From an uncultured Bacilli bacterium (GTDB lineage: Bacteria > Bacillota_I > Bacilli_A > RF39 > UBA660), in assembly GCA_944332475.1 (NCBI GenBank), contig CALVKA010000002.1, positions 259,147-323,146 of the forward strand: DNA of 64,000 nucleotides, written 5' to 3'. Below the pieces are notes generated by a model that ran no database searches, was not told the origin of the DNA, and was given only the letters and a program-made list of their open reading frames with translations. Of the stretch, positions 1 to 8,659 are shown in pieces. The position numbers and the translations under genes are program-made. The number at the start of each line of letters is the position of its first letter. The stretch's first letter is position 1.

Positions 1-480
1 ACGAATGGCTCTAAGAATACGTAAGGCATCCTGTTCAAACCTCTCATCAGCATCACCCACGGTACGAATTAACTTTCTCTCTAAATCATCTCTTCCACCT
101 AAAAAATCAATAATCTCACCATTTTCATCAATACAAATAGCATTAATCGTAAAATCTCTTCTTAATAAGTCCTGATATAAATCATCAATATATTGAATCT
201 CTACAGGTTTTCTATGATCTTGATAGCTAAACTCTTTCCTGAAAGTAGTAATTTCAAAACGTATTCCATATTTATTAACAATAACAGATCCATAATCCTC
301 AGTAGGCAAAAAACCATCTTTAAAAACTTCTTTTATTTCCTTAGGAGTAGCATTCGTCGCTACATCAATATCCTGAGATTCTCTTCCCAATAAATAATCT
401 CTAACAAACCCTCCTACAATATAAGCTTTATAATTATGCTCTGTAAGTTCACGAATTAATTTTAATGCATTATCTAACAT
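1..480 (-). CDS. cca: CCA tRNA nucleotidyltransferase, N-terminal part (runs off window)
   Basis: Class II enzyme that adds or repairs the 3' CCA of tRNA from CTP and ATP. The 160 codons seen hold the head/catalytic domain: GGFVRDYLLG at about residues 23-32, metal-binding DID at 37-39, the RRDFTINA motif near 108-115 and the start of the neck (LRILRAIR) at the window edge. The C-terminal tRNA-binding body lies outside. ATG at 480 follows a GGTGAT ribosome site. Poly(A) polymerase of the same superfamily is the only real alternative; in Bacilli CCA-adding activity is expected. Confidence 0.93.
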   Translation of the reverse strand, partial: MLDNALKLIRELTEHNYKAYIVGGFVRDYLLGRESQDIDVATNATPKEIKEVFKDGFLPTEDYGSVIVNKYGIRFEITTFRKEFSYQDHRKPVEIQYIDDLYQDLLRRDFTINAICIDENGEIIDFLGGRDDLERKLIRTVGDADERFEQDALRILRAIR

Positions 481-537
481 AATATCACCATCTACATTAT
501 ACCATAAAACTAGCTATTTTTTATACTATATATCAAC

Positions 538-561
538 AAAAAAGAGATGAAATATCATCTC
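538..561 (-). terminator. Rho-independent terminator of hup
   Basis: Seven-base-pair stem GAGATGA/TCATCTC with a four-base loop, followed on the minus strand by a run of six T. It lies just after the hup stop codon. Confidence 0.8.
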
Positions 562-580
562 CTAATAATACATATAAATA

Positions 581-853
581 TTAGTTAACAGCATCTTTTA
601 ATGCAGAACCAGCTTTAAAAGTAACAGCATTTCTAGCAGCAATAGTAACAGTTTCTCCAGTTCTTGGATTACGTCCCTCACGAGCTGCTCTTTCAGATAC
701 TGCAAATGTTCCAAAACCAACTAGTGGTACTTTGTCTCCATTTGCTAAAGCATTAGTGATTACTTTAAAAGTAGCATCAATTGCTCTTGTAGCATCTGCT
801 TTAGTTAATCCTGTTTCTTCAGCAACAGCTTCTACTAATTCAACTTTTTTCAT
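581..853 (-). CDS. hup: HU family DNA-binding protein
   Basis: A 90-residue histone-like nucleoid protein, the normal HU length. It starts MKKVELVEAVAEETG and carries the beta-arm signature GFGTFAVSERAAREGRNPRTG (residues about 46-66) that wraps DNA. The ATG at 853 is chosen over an upstream in-frame ATG at 889 because GGGAGG sits just before it. It is a single-gene unit with its own promoter (908-936) and terminator (538-561). HU binds DNA as a dimer without strong sequence preference and compacts the nucleoid. Confidence 0.95.
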   Translation of the reverse strand: MKKVELVEAVAEETGLTKADATRAIDATFKVITNALANGDKVPLVGFGTFAVSERAAREGRNPRTGETVTIAARNAVTFKAGSALKDAVN

Positions 854-907
854 TAATATATACCTCCCTAACAATATTAATCTAAGCACCTTTATGCTTA
901 CATATAG

Positions 908-936
908 AATTTACCATGTTTCTATCTAAATTGCAA
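908..936 (-). promoter_or_regulatory. Vegetative promoter for hup
   Basis: On the minus strand TTGCAA (936-931) and TAAATT (913-908) are separated by 17 bases, with TGG directly before the -10 as in an extended -10. It lies 55 bases upstream of the hup start. Confidence 0.6.
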
Positions 937-952
937 GAAATATCAACAAATT

Positions 953-1291
953 TTACTTATATTTACGCAACTGCTCATCAATAGAAGTAAGCAAAGAAAT
1001 AATGTGTCCAATCGCATAAAAGAAAAGACAAACCAAAAAAGATATAAACCAAAAGAACACCATTAAAGAAAAGTTAAACTCCGTTGTAGTACAAGTTCCA
1101 TAAAAATTAGAACTAGTTCCACAAGCAGGGAATAAATTACCTAAAATAATACCAAAGCAAAAACATATCAAAAATACAGCAATAGCAAATTTCTGATACC
1201 CATTAAATGTATAATGAGATACTTCTTTTGTAATATTTTTTAATTTAGGAAGATCCTGTTTTTCACGTTCAATTTCTTCAAACATATTCAT
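953..1291 (-). CDS. Hypothetical membrane protein, 112 aa
   Basis: No family recognised. Two hydrophobic segments (about residues 33-54 and 73-99) with an intervening loop that holds two cysteines (ACGTSS... GTCTT), and an acidic N-terminus. It begins 2 bases after the stop of the upstream gene (1294-2163), so the two are probably co-transcribed. A second ATG at 1285 is possible; the upstream GGGGGATG sequence serves either. Confidence 0.75.
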   Translation of the reverse strand: MNMFEEIEREKQDLPKLKNITKEVSHYTFNGYQKFAIAVFLICFCFGIILGNLFPACGTSSNFYGTCTTTEFNFSLMVFFWFISFLVCLFFYAIGHIISLLTSIDEQLRKYK

Positions 1292-1293
1292 AA

Positions 1294-2163
1294 TTATTCA
1301 TCCCCCTTCTTTTTATCAGCACTCTCTTTCTTCTTCGTTGATGTTTTCCTAGTCGTCTTCTTCTTTTTTGTTTCCTTTTTAGGCACATCTTCTTTTTTAT
1401 CACTTAAGGTACCATCGATAACTTCCTGTACAGAATCAATCTTTTTCTCTACAGAATCTGTAATATCATCTACTACCTCATCTAATTTATCTTTTACCTG
1501 TTCTACCTTTTCTTTAATTTCCTCTACACTGGTAGTAGGATTAATCTTTTTTTCCTTATTATCTAAAAAACAACCATATAAGAAAATATATCGAGCAAAT
1601 AACACCATAAAGATAGCATCTAAACAAGAAAGAATAGTACCATCAAAGGTCGTAGTAGCAATCAAATCAATCGCTAATAAAACAACAGTCAAAACAATAA
1701 TAGAATAAAAATAAGCATCGTTTTTTATTTCATTAAATGGAGACTTAACCAAATGAAATTCATTCCACACCCTAGTTCTACGGAAAAGTGTATGAAATAA
1801 ATAAACAAATAAAATTAAATGTAAGGCACAATCTACTAATGTTTCTAAAGAAAAAGATTGAAACACCGTAAGAATAGATGTAATAGCAATAATAAAATAA
1901 AGAAGAATTAAAAAAACATTTAAAAAATCAAAATATCTTTTTCCTATCTTTGTCTTTAATGCCACAAAATACACCAATACAATTAAATAAACACTATTAT
2001 GATTAATAATACTTCCCAAAATTTCTTGAGCAGAAAGATTATTATTAATCGCAAAAGACTGACTTAAAATAATAATCACAGCAATCAACGCAATGATAAA
2101 ATTTGTAACGATACCCGGATTATCATACCATTCAACCGGAACCTTTTTCATATCTGTTTCCAT
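1294..2163 (-). CDS. Hypothetical multi-pass membrane protein with Lys-rich tail, 289 aa
   Basis: No family recognised. The first 200 residues form about six hydrophobic segments. Residues 205-245 look like an amphipathic helical stretch (EEIKEKVEQVKDKL) and the last 35 are almost all Lys, Glu, Thr and Ser (KKETKKKKTTRKTS), a likely cytoplasmic or nucleic-acid-contacting basic tail. ATG at 2163 follows AGGAGG at ideal spacing. It is the first gene of a two-gene unit with the 112-residue membrane protein. Confidence 0.78.
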   Translation of the reverse strand: METDMKKVPVEWYDNPGIVTNFIIALIAVIIILSQSFAINNNLSAQEILGSIINHNSVYLIVLVYFVALKTKIGKRYFDFLNVFLILLYFIIAITSILTVFQSFSLETLVDCALHLILFVYLFHTLFRRTRVWNEFHLVKSPFNEIKNDAYFYSIIVLTVVLLAIDLIATTTFDGTILSCLDAIFMVLFARYIFLYGCFLDNKEKKINPTTSVEEIKEKVEQVKDKLDEVVDDITDSVEKKIDSVQEVIDGTLSDKKEDVPKKETKKKKTTRKTSTKKKESADKKKGDE

Positions 2164-2230
2164 CTCTACCTCCTAACTATTAGTATTATAGCATAATTAT
2201 AAGAAGTTTTTGTGAAGATATGAATTTTTC

Positions 2231-2259
2231 TTTAAAATTTGACAATCCTATGATATAAT
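2231..2259 (+). promoter_or_regulatory. Promoter for der
   Basis: TTTAAA (2231-2236), 17 bases, TATAAT (2254-2259) with TGA directly before the -10 (extended -10). The der start codon is 23 bases downstream. Confidence 0.6.
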
Positions 2260-2282
2260 ACCAATGAATTGGAGGGGATATC

Positions 2283-3587
2283 ATGATACCTACCGTAGCT
2301 TTAGTAGGTAGACCAAACGTTGGTAAGTCAACTTTATTTAACAAAATTGTTGGAAAAAAAGTGTCTATCATCGAAGATCTACCAGGAGTAACAAGAGATA
2401 GAATATACCAAGAAGCAACCTATAATAACAAGCGTTTTTATTTAATAGATACTGGTGGAATTGATGCTAGTAAAATGAAGTTTAATGACGAAATAAAAAT
2501 GCAAGCAGAAATAGCTATCAAAGAAGCAGACGTTGTGGTCTTTATTGTAGATGGAAAAGAAGGCTTAACAGCAAACGATCTACTAGTAAGAGACTTATTA
2601 AGGAAAAGCAAAAAAGAAGTAATTGTTGCTATCAATAAAATCGATAATAAAGAAGCAAAAAACAACATCTATGACTTTTACGAATTAGGGTTTCAAACCT
2701 ACATTCCAATTAGTAGTATTCATAACACAGGATTTATTGAATTAATGGATGAAGTAACAAAAAACTTTGAAGAAACAGAAGAAAAATCTGATGACAGGTT
2801 AAAGTTCTCTATCATTGGACGTCCAAATGTTGGAAAAAGTAGTTTAATGAATGCTCTACTAAACGAAGAACGTGTCGTCGTATCCGATATAGCTGGCACA
2901 ACAAGGGACTCGATTGACTCAGTATTAAAATATCACAACAAAGAATATGTCTTAATTGATACCGCAGGTATGAGAAAAAAAGGAAAAGTATTTGAAGCAG
3001 TAGAAAAATACAGTCTATTTCGTTCTCTAAAAGCAATCGACAGAAGTGACATTTGCCTAGTAGTAATCAACGCAGAAGAAGGAATAAAAGAACATGACAA
3101 ACATATCGCAGGATATGCCATAGAAAGAGGAAAAGGATTAATCTTTGTAGTAAACAAATGGGATACCGTAAAAGATAAAACAATCCCTGAATTTGAAAAA
3201 GAAATGAAAGCAGAATTCCAATTTGCAACTTATGCCCCTATTGTTTACTTATCTGCATTAACCAAAAAAAGAATTCACACGTTAATGCCAGAAATTATCA
3301 AAGTAGGAGAAAATATAAAAAGAGAAATTCCAACAAGTATATTAAACAACGTAATACTAGATGCCTATCAACTAAACATACCACCATCATATAAAGGAAA
3401 ACGACTAAAAATTTATTTTTCTTCTCAGACCGGAATAAAACCACCGAAATTTACATTAAGAGTCAACAATAAAGGATTAGTTCACTTTTCCTACGAAAGA
3501 TATTTAGAAAATAAATTAAGAGAAAATTTTGAATTAGAAGGAACCCCGATTATTCTACAATTTAAAAACAGAAATGGAGAAGAATAA
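2283..3587 (+). CDS. der: Ribosome biogenesis GTPase Der (EngA)
   Basis: Tandem two-GTPase-domain protein needed for maturation of the 50S subunit. Both G1 loops are visible (GRPNVGKS at residues 9-16 and again near 178), with the matching DTGG/DTAG G3 and NKID/NKWD G4 motifs and a C-terminal KH-like domain. At 434 residues it is the usual length. GGAGGGG precedes the ATG. Its 3' end runs into the SHOCT-like gene, whose ribosome site lies inside the der stop region. Confidence 0.97.
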   Translation: MIPTVALVGRPNVGKSTLFNKIVGKKVSIIEDLPGVTRDRIYQEATYNNKRFYLIDTGGIDASKMKFNDEIKMQAEIAIKEADVVVFIVDGKEGLTANDLLVRDLLRKSKKEVIVAINKIDNKEAKNNIYDFYELGFQTYIPISSIHNTGFIELMDEVTKNFEETEEKSDDRLKFSIIGRPNVGKSSLMNALLNEERVVVSDIAGTTRDSIDSVLKYHNKEYVLIDTAGMRKKGKVFEAVEKYSLFRSLKAIDRSDICLVVINAEEGIKEHDKHIAGYAIERGKGLIFVVNKWDTVKDKTIPEFEKEMKAEFQFATYAPIVYLSALTKKRIHTLMPEIIKVGENIKREIPTSILNNVILDAYQLNIPPSYKGKRLKIYFSSQTGIKPPKFTLRVNNKGLVHFSYERYLENKLRENFELEGTPIILQFKNRNGEE

Positions 3588-3588
3588 A

Positions 3589-3909
3589 ATGCTAATAGGT
3601 AACAATTTCAATAACAATCAAAATGAAGCACAAAACAAATTTACAAAGCCACTAGGAAATCACTTTGAAAACAATCAATTTGTAAACAAAAACGAACAAT
3701 TCCAACAAACAATGAATCAAAATCCAACACAACATAAAAACATATTTACAAAAGATTTTAAAACACAACAACACATCAATCCAACAAATAAACAAGATAT
3801 GGCCGACAAATCCTTAGCAATATTACATGAACGACTACAACAAGGTTCTATCAGTTTAGATGAATTTAATAGAAAGTGCGAAGAATTAGGAAAAAAAAGA
3901 CAAAATTAA
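3589..3909 (+). CDS. Asn/Gln-rich protein with C-terminal SHOCT-like segment, 106 aa
   Basis: The first 75 residues are low-complexity, rich in Asn, Gln and Lys, and probably disordered. The last 35 (ADKSLAILHERLQQGSISLD...) match the pattern of SHOCT domains, short C-terminal helices of the form LxxLxxGxIsxeEFexkK. ATG at 3589 is preferred over the in-frame ATG at 3574 because GGAGAA at 3577-3582 is correctly spaced only for 3589. It begins 1 base after der and is probably translated from the same mRNA. Function unknown. Confidence 0.75.
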   Translation: MLIGNNFNNNQNEAQNKFTKPLGNHFENNQFVNKNEQFQQTMNQNPTQHKNIFTKDFKTQQHINPTNKQDMADKSLAILHERLQQGSISLDEFNRKCEELGKKRQN

Positions 3910-3938
3910 TCAACTTTATTATAAAGTTGATTTTTTTT
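3909..3938 (+). terminator. Terminator after der operon
   Basis: Ten-base-pair stem ATCAACTTTA/TAAAGTTGAT, three-base loop, then eight T. Confidence 0.9.
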
Positions 3939-3983
3939 GATACAAAAAAGAAGAAAACGAATATATTAGGATAGGAGGTACCT

Positions 3984-4223
3984 ATGTTTGGTGATAATTT
4001 CTTTAAAAGAGTAGAAAACAAAACAAATATTGATAAAAATACCATTCTATCTTTAGCAAAAAAAATTCAAAATGCAAATATGAAAGATGAAAAAACTCTA
4101 CGTGAAGTAGTACAACAAATCAGTCAAATGACTGGAAAAGAAGTAACAAAAGAAAAAGAAGATAAAATTGTAAATGCCATTATGAAAGACAATGTACCAC
4201 AAAATATAGATAAAATGTTTTAA
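3984..4223 (+). CDS. spoVIF: Stage VI sporulation protein F family (SpoVIF)
   Basis: A 79-residue soluble helical protein. The pattern FFKRVENKTNI... ILSLAKKIQNANMKDEKTLR... LVNAI-like end matches SpoVIF (YjcC) of Bacillus, where it is needed for late coat assembly controlled by GerE. Length agrees with the family. AGGAGG at 3975-3980 sits before the ATG, and a short terminator follows. Its closeness to spoIVA (5391) supports a sporulation role. The family assignment comes from recalled sequence pattern. Confidence 0.82.
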   Translation: MFGDNFFKRVENKTNIDKNTILSLAKKIQNANMKDEKTLREVVQQISQMTGKEVTKEKEDKIVNAIMKDNVPQNIDKMF

Positions 4224-4242
4224 ATACCTTAATGGTATTTTT
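4222..4242 (+). terminator. Terminator after spoVIF
   Basis: AAATACC/GGTATTT stem with five-base loop, then TT-rich sequence. Confidence 0.65.
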
Positions 4243-4294
4243 CTTATGAAAAAAATATGATAAAATAAAAGAAAATAAATAGGTAGGTGTTAAT

Positions 4295-5332
4295 ATGTAC
4301 TGTCCAAGATGTGGTACTAAAGTAAATGAAAATATAGAATATTGCCATCATTGTGGAGCAAATATAAAAGAAGAATTATCTCGTTACAATTTTAATCCAA
4401 TACAGGAGTCAACTGTAGAAAAAGGAAAACAACCAACACATGAAGAACAATATCAATATAGTCTAGAATATAGTTATGGTAATAAAGAAGAATTTATAAA
4501 AGCCTATGTTGGCAAAAATTATGAAAAAATCAAAAAACAAAAGTTTTCTTGGCCATCATTCTTCTTAGGATCTATTTATTTTTTCTACCGTAAACTATAT
4601 ACGCTAGGTCTTATATGGATAATAATAAGTTGGATCACAGGAATATTAAATATAGCTTTTCTACTAATACTCCAAATCGTATTAGCACGTTGTTTTTCAG
4701 ATATCTATCTTAGCACGGTAGAAAAAAGAGTAAAAACAATAAAAATGCAAAACAAAACAACTAGTCAAGAAGAAATCTTAACACAATGTACCAAAAAAGG
4801 TGGTACAAACTTTATTTTGACATTCATATTAATTTTTATCATCTGTATTGCATTAGGAATCATAAGCTTCCTCATATACACAGAAATAAATAAAACAACA
4901 GAATATATAGAATTAACCAAAGAAACTACATTTGAAATAGGAAATATAACCTATACAATGCCAAAAGGATATGAATTATACTATGAAAGCGAAGGATATA
5001 AAGCCTTCGGTAAATTTCAAAACACCTACTGTGATATTACAATAAGAGAAAATATATACTCCTCTTTATATGATTCAGAAGAAGAATATCTACAATCATA
5101 TTTATATACAGATGAAAATGATATAGTAAGTCCCATTACAACAATCACATTAAACAATGAAGTATGGACACAGGTAACCATACAAACACAGAATGATGAC
5201 ATTAACAACATTTATGTTTTAAAAAAGCCAAAAGCAATTTATGAAATTAAAACAAGAGACGATACATCACTAGCTTGCCAAGAAGATTACCAACAAATCC
5301 TAAATAGCATAACTTATCAAGAAGAACGATAA
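4295..5332 (+). CDS. Zinc-ribbon membrane protein (DUF2628-like), 345 aa
   Basis: Residues 3-22 form a zinc ribbon with two CxxC pairs (CPRC and CHHC). Residues 65-140 hold a segment like DUF2628 (FIGKNYEKIKKQKFSW-type lead, then two hydrophobic helices and a basic end). A further transmembrane helix spans about 170-195. The last 140 residues are a presumably extracytoplasmic domain rich in Tyr, Glu and Thr. GGTAGGTG precedes the ATG and a strong terminator overlaps the stop codon. Function unknown. Confidence 0.8.
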   Translation: MYCPRCGTKVNENIEYCHHCGANIKEELSRYNFNPIQESTVEKGKQPTHEEQYQYSLEYSYGNKEEFIKAYVGKNYEKIKKQKFSWPSFFLGSIYFFYRKLYTLGLIWIIISWITGILNIAFLLILQIVLARCFSDIYLSTVEKRVKTIKMQNKTTSQEEILTQCTKKGGTNFILTFILIFIICIALGIISFLIYTEINKTTEYIELTKETTFEIGNITYTMPKGYELYYESEGYKAFGKFQNTYCDITIRENIYSSLYDSEEEYLQSYLYTDENDIVSPITTITLNNEVWTQVTIQTQNDDINNIYVLKKPKAIYEIKTRDDTSLACQEDYQQILNSITYQEER

Positions 5333-5350
5333 AAAATCGTTCTTTTTTTT
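5322..5350 (+). terminator. Terminator after zinc-ribbon gene
   Basis: AAGAACGAT/ATCGTTCTT stem overlapping the stop codon, followed by at least eight T. Confidence 0.9.
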
Positions 5351-5390
5351 TAAACTAAATCATAAAGTTAACTGTATAAGGAGAATGTGT

Positions 5391-6866
5391 ATGGATAAAT
5401 ATGAAATCATTAAAAATATTGCAAAAAGAAGTGGCGGGGATATTTATCTAGGTGTTGTTGGTGCCGTACGAACAGGAAAATCTACTTTTATTAAAAGAAT
5501 GGTAGAAACTTTAATTGTGCCTAACATCGAAGATGAATATGAAAAGAAAAGAGCATTAGATGAAATCCCACAAAGTGCCACCGGAAAAACCATCATGACA
5601 ACAGAACCCAAATTTGTTCCCAATAATACAGCAAAAATAAAAATCGACGACTTTACCTGTAATATCAAATTAATTGATTGTGTAGGATACATGATTGATA
5701 AAGCACAGGGAGCAACAGATGAAAATGGACCTAGAATGGTTAAAACACCATGGTATACAGAAGAAATCCCATTTGTAGAAGCAGCAGAAATCGGAACTGA
5801 AAAAGTAATTAAGGATCACTCCACCATAGGTATTGTAGTAACAACCGATGGATCAATAGGAGATTTTGAAAGAAATGATTATTTAGAAGCAGAAGCTAGA
5901 GTCATAGAGGAGTTAAAAAGTATTGGTAAACCATTTATCGTAATTTTAAACTCCACACACCCAACACTTCCGGAAACACAACGTTTAGCCGAATCACTAA
6001 AAGAAGAACACAAAGTTCCAGTATTACCCATTAGTATAGAAGCAATGACAGAAAAAGATATGTATGATATTTTAAGAGAAGCTCTTTATGAATTTCCAGT
6101 ATTAGAAGTAAAAATAAATATGCCCGAATGGATTACAATATTAAACCCTGATCATCCAGTAAAAGAAACCTATATGAATGCAATCAAAGAAAGTGTCATA
6201 GAAATTGACAAATTAAAAGATATTGAACATATTACAGAACATTTCTTAGATAACGAAATGATTGAAAAAGCTTATCTTTCAGAAGTTGATTCATCAACGG
6301 GAATCGTAACAGTTACACTAACAGCTCCAGCTGATTTATATAATAAAACACTTACTGAAATTATTAAAATTGATGTAAAAAACAAAGCAGACTTATTAGC
6401 CCTATTCCAAGAATATAATGTTGCGAAAAAAGAATATGATCAAATCAAATATGCACTTAAAATGGTCAAACAAACCGGCTACGGTGTAGCAACCCCTTCT
6501 ATTGAAGATATGAAATTAGATAAGCCTGAAATTGTCAAACAAGGACCACGTTATGGGGTAAAATTAAAAGCTGTTGCTCCATCTATCCACATGATCAGAG
6601 TAGATGTAGAATCAACATTCGAACCAATCATAGGTAGTGAAGTACAAAGCAAAGAATTAATTGACTACTTAACAAAAGATAAAGATAAAAATCCTAATGA
6701 TATATGGAAAAGTGAAATATTTGGCAGAAGTTTAGATTCTATAGTACAAGAAGGAATTCAAGCAAAAATAAATATGATGCCAGATAATATTAGATTAAAA
6801 TTACAAACCACTTTAGCCAAAGTTGTAAATAAAGGCTCAAATAACATGATTGCTATTGTAATATAA
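5391..6866 (+). CDS. spoIVA: Stage IV sporulation protein A, coat morphogenetic ATPase
   Basis: SpoIVA hydrolyses ATP to polymerise on the forespore outer membrane, forming the basement layer on which the coat assembles. The 491 residues match the Bacillus length (492). The Walker A loop GAVRTGKS lies at 24-31, exactly where it does in Bacillus. The middle domain and the C-terminal forespore-targeting region are complete. Start at 5391 is chosen because AAGGAG (5378-5383) is 7 bases away; an in-frame ATG at 5385 would be only 1 base from it. A shared terminator follows. Confidence 0.97.
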   Translation: MDKYEIIKNIAKRSGGDIYLGVVGAVRTGKSTFIKRMVETLIVPNIEDEYEKKRALDEIPQSATGKTIMTTEPKFVPNNTAKIKIDDFTCNIKLIDCVGYMIDKAQGATDENGPRMVKTPWYTEEIPFVEAAEIGTEKVIKDHSTIGIVVTTDGSIGDFERNDYLEAEARVIEELKSIGKPFIVILNSTHPTLPETQRLAESLKEEHKVPVLPISIEAMTEKDMYDILREALYEFPVLEVKINMPEWITILNPDHPVKETYMNAIKESVIEIDKLKDIEHITEHFLDNEMIEKAYLSEVDSSTGIVTVTLTAPADLYNKTLTEIIKIDVKNKADLLALFQEYNVAKKEYDQIKYALKMVKQTGYGVATPSIEDMKLDKPEIVKQGPRYGVKLKAVAPSIHMIRVDVESTFEPIIGSEVQSKELIDYLTKDKDKNPNDIWKSEIFGRSLDSIVQEGIQAKINMMPDNIRLKLQTTLAKVVNKGSNNMIAIVI

Positions 6867-6895
6867 AACAATCCACAATTATTGTGGATTGTTTT
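6865..6895. terminator. Bidirectional terminator, spoIVA versus 164-aa gene
   Basis: AAAACAATCCACAA/TTGTGGATTGTTTT stem of 14 base pairs with a 3-base loop. It carries A and T tails on both sides, so it serves the converging units. The minus-strand stop codon lies in the loop. Confidence 0.88.
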
Positions 6896-7373
6896 CATTA
6901 GAAAATAAAGTTTTAACATAGTGACTGGTATTTCTTTTATCAGAAACACCAAAAGGAATATTCACTTCTCGATAAAAATCATCAACAGAAGTATATCTCT
7001 TATAATCAAGCTCATAAATGGAAGAGTAATCAAATACACATAAAATAGGGTATAATTTACCAAAAGCCACTTTCTGACTCTCAGTTAATTCTCTAGGGAC
7101 AAACATCTTAAGACGAAGTCCATCTTCTATAGAACGTGTAACATTAAAATATAAAACCGCTCCATGTCTAGCAAAAGAAGGAGCCTGCAATATAATAGGT
7201 AGATGACTAGTATAAGAAACATCTAATGATTGAAACTCTTCCAAACAAGAAATTTCGTCTTCAAAACTAGTACCATGTAACTGCGTTCGATTATTTCTAT
7301 CAACATCTTCAACCCATTCGCCAAAAGGAAAAACTTTACCTTCAGGATTCATAAAGAAACCCAACTCTGGCAT
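6879..7373 (-). CDS. Hypothetical protein, 164 aa
   Basis: No family recognised and no signal or membrane segment. It begins MPELGFFMNPEGKVFPFGEW and ends in a polar tail. ATG at 7373 is chosen because TAGGAGA lies 7 bases upstream; an earlier in-frame ATG at 7415 lacks a ribosome site. Its last codons form half of the shared terminator stem. It follows the 230-residue membrane protein and may belong to the same transcript. Confidence 0.72.
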   Translation of the reverse strand: MPELGFFMNPEGKVFPFGEWVEDVDRNNRTQLHGTSFEDEISCLEEFQSLDVSYTSHLPIILQAPSFARHGAVLYFNVTRSIEDGLRLKMFVPRELTESQKVAFGKLYPILCVFDYSSIYELDYKRYTSVDDFYREVNIPFGVSDKRNTSHYVKTLFSNENNPQ

Positions 7374-7437
7374 ATTATCGTCTCCTAACTGATAATAAAT
7401 TAATTGTAACACCAAATAAGATAAAAAACAACTAAAC

Positions 7438-8130
7438 TTATTGAACCTCAGAAACCAATGTATTATATTGTACTACTAAATCCTCTGTAGAAAATTGAAT
7501 CTCTTCTCCATCAATCTTCCAATTACTAGCATTCGTTTTTAAAAAGTCAAAAACCTGAATAGTAGTATTAAACACTTGATTCATATGATTTTCACTTTCT
7601 AAAAAACTATCTTTATAACCTTCCAACTGTTTGAAAACACCAGACTCCATCATAATTTCTACAAACAATTTTTGATAATAAGAAGACATATCTAAACGAC
7701 TAGCATAATCATTCAAATTATCACTACTACAAAAAGCAAGTAACTTCTGCATATCTTGATCAAAATTCTCTCTCAACTCTTCTACATATGAAATACTATT
7801 AGAAAACTCTGGACCATCCTCAGAATAATTAGAAATAGAAAGTAAGGTTTTCAATTGTTCATCATCAGCATATTGTTGAACGATTTGATACTGCTTATAA
7901 AAGCTCTGAATATATTCTTCTATACTATTTTCTATCGTACGATATCCGAAAAATACAGGAGAAGAAGAAAATTCTCTATCTTTCAAAAAATTTTGTTCAG
8001 CATAATTACCAGCAGCAGTCATCAATCGATCTTCTTGTACCGCACGATTGACAAAAACAAAATAGAAGATAAACATAAAAGCAAGTAAAACACCTAAAAA
8101 AATAAAGAATAAATATTTACGATTTTTCAT
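7438..8130 (-). CDS. Membrane-anchored hypothetical protein, 230 aa
   Basis: One N-terminal transmembrane helix (about residues 5-28, after MKNRK) and a large helical extracytoplasmic region rich in Gln, Glu, Tyr and Ser. No catalytic motif recognised. GGTGATA precedes ATG 8130; the upstream in-frame ATG at 8175 would add a second hydrophobic stretch but has no ribosome site. It sits 48 bases after the 149-residue gene in a run ysxC - 149 aa - 230 aa - 164 aa. Confidence 0.72.
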   Translation of the reverse strand: MKNRKYLFFIFLGVLLAFMFIFYFVFVNRAVQEDRLMTAAGNYAEQNFLKDREFSSSPVFFGYRTIENSIEEYIQSFYKQYQIVQQYADDEQLKTLLSISNYSEDGPEFSNSISYVEELRENFDQDMQKLLAFCSSDNLNDYASRLDMSSYYQKLFVEIMMESGVFKQLEGYKDSFLESENHMNQVFNTTIQVFDFLKTNASNWKIDGEEIQFSTEDLVVQYNTLVSEVQ

Positions 8131-8178
8131 AAATATCACCAAAAATATTATAAAACAAAAGAAAGAAAAAAGCAAAAA

Positions 8179-8628
8179 TCAACATTTCTGCCATCGAAAC
8201 ATAATAGGATATAACCTCTTTCCATAAATAAATTCTCCAAATTCTACAACCGATAAAATATCAGTAAGAAAATTAACATCGCAATAAAAATACCCACGGT
8301 CATAATAGATAGAAGCATCATTCGGTAGACAATAATAATCTTTAGTACGAAAATAAATCTTCTCATCTAAAAAAACAAGAACACGAAAATCCAAACTATC
8401 ATCATAATCCAAATCCTCAAGCTGAACCAACTCTAAAAACAACCCAATCTTAGAATGCAAATATACTTTGACCTTATAAAAGCCATGCAATAATAACCTT
8501 TGTTTCAATCTCTGCAGTAACTTCTTTACAAGTTCCACTAACTTATCTTTATGAAAATCTACATTTCCTAAATACAAAATATGAAAAAAAATAAAATATT
8601 TCCCCTCGCCCGCCTTTTCAATTTTCAT
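8179..8628 (-). CDS. Hypothetical protein, 149 aa
   Basis: No family recognised. Soluble, with a Lys/Leu-rich helix at residues 26-50 and many aromatic residues. It ends RWQKC followed by TGA, one of several cases showing TGA is a stop here. GTAGGTGAG precedes ATG 8628. The gene begins 31 bases downstream of the ysxC stop, so co-transcription is likely. Confidence 0.72.
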   Translation of the reverse strand: MKIEKAGEGKYFIFFHILYLGNVDFHKDKLVELVKKLLQRLKQRLLLHGFYKVKVYLHSKIGLFLELVQLEDLDYDDSLDFRVLVFLDEKIYFRTKDYYCLPNDASIYYDRGYFYCDVNFLTDILSVVEFGEFIYGKRLYPIMFRWQKC

Positions 8629-8659
8629 ATACTCACCTACTGTAATATATGAAAAAAGT

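Noticed and set aside
5361-5368. CATAAAGT as a sigma-E -10 for spoIVA
   Set aside because: No -35 at the right distance (the site falls in a terminator) and the leader would be too short before the ribosome site.
8179-8181. Possible TGA recoding to Trp as in Mollicutes
   Set aside because: TGA ends several genes (8179, 21000, 48581) and Trp codons are TGG throughout.
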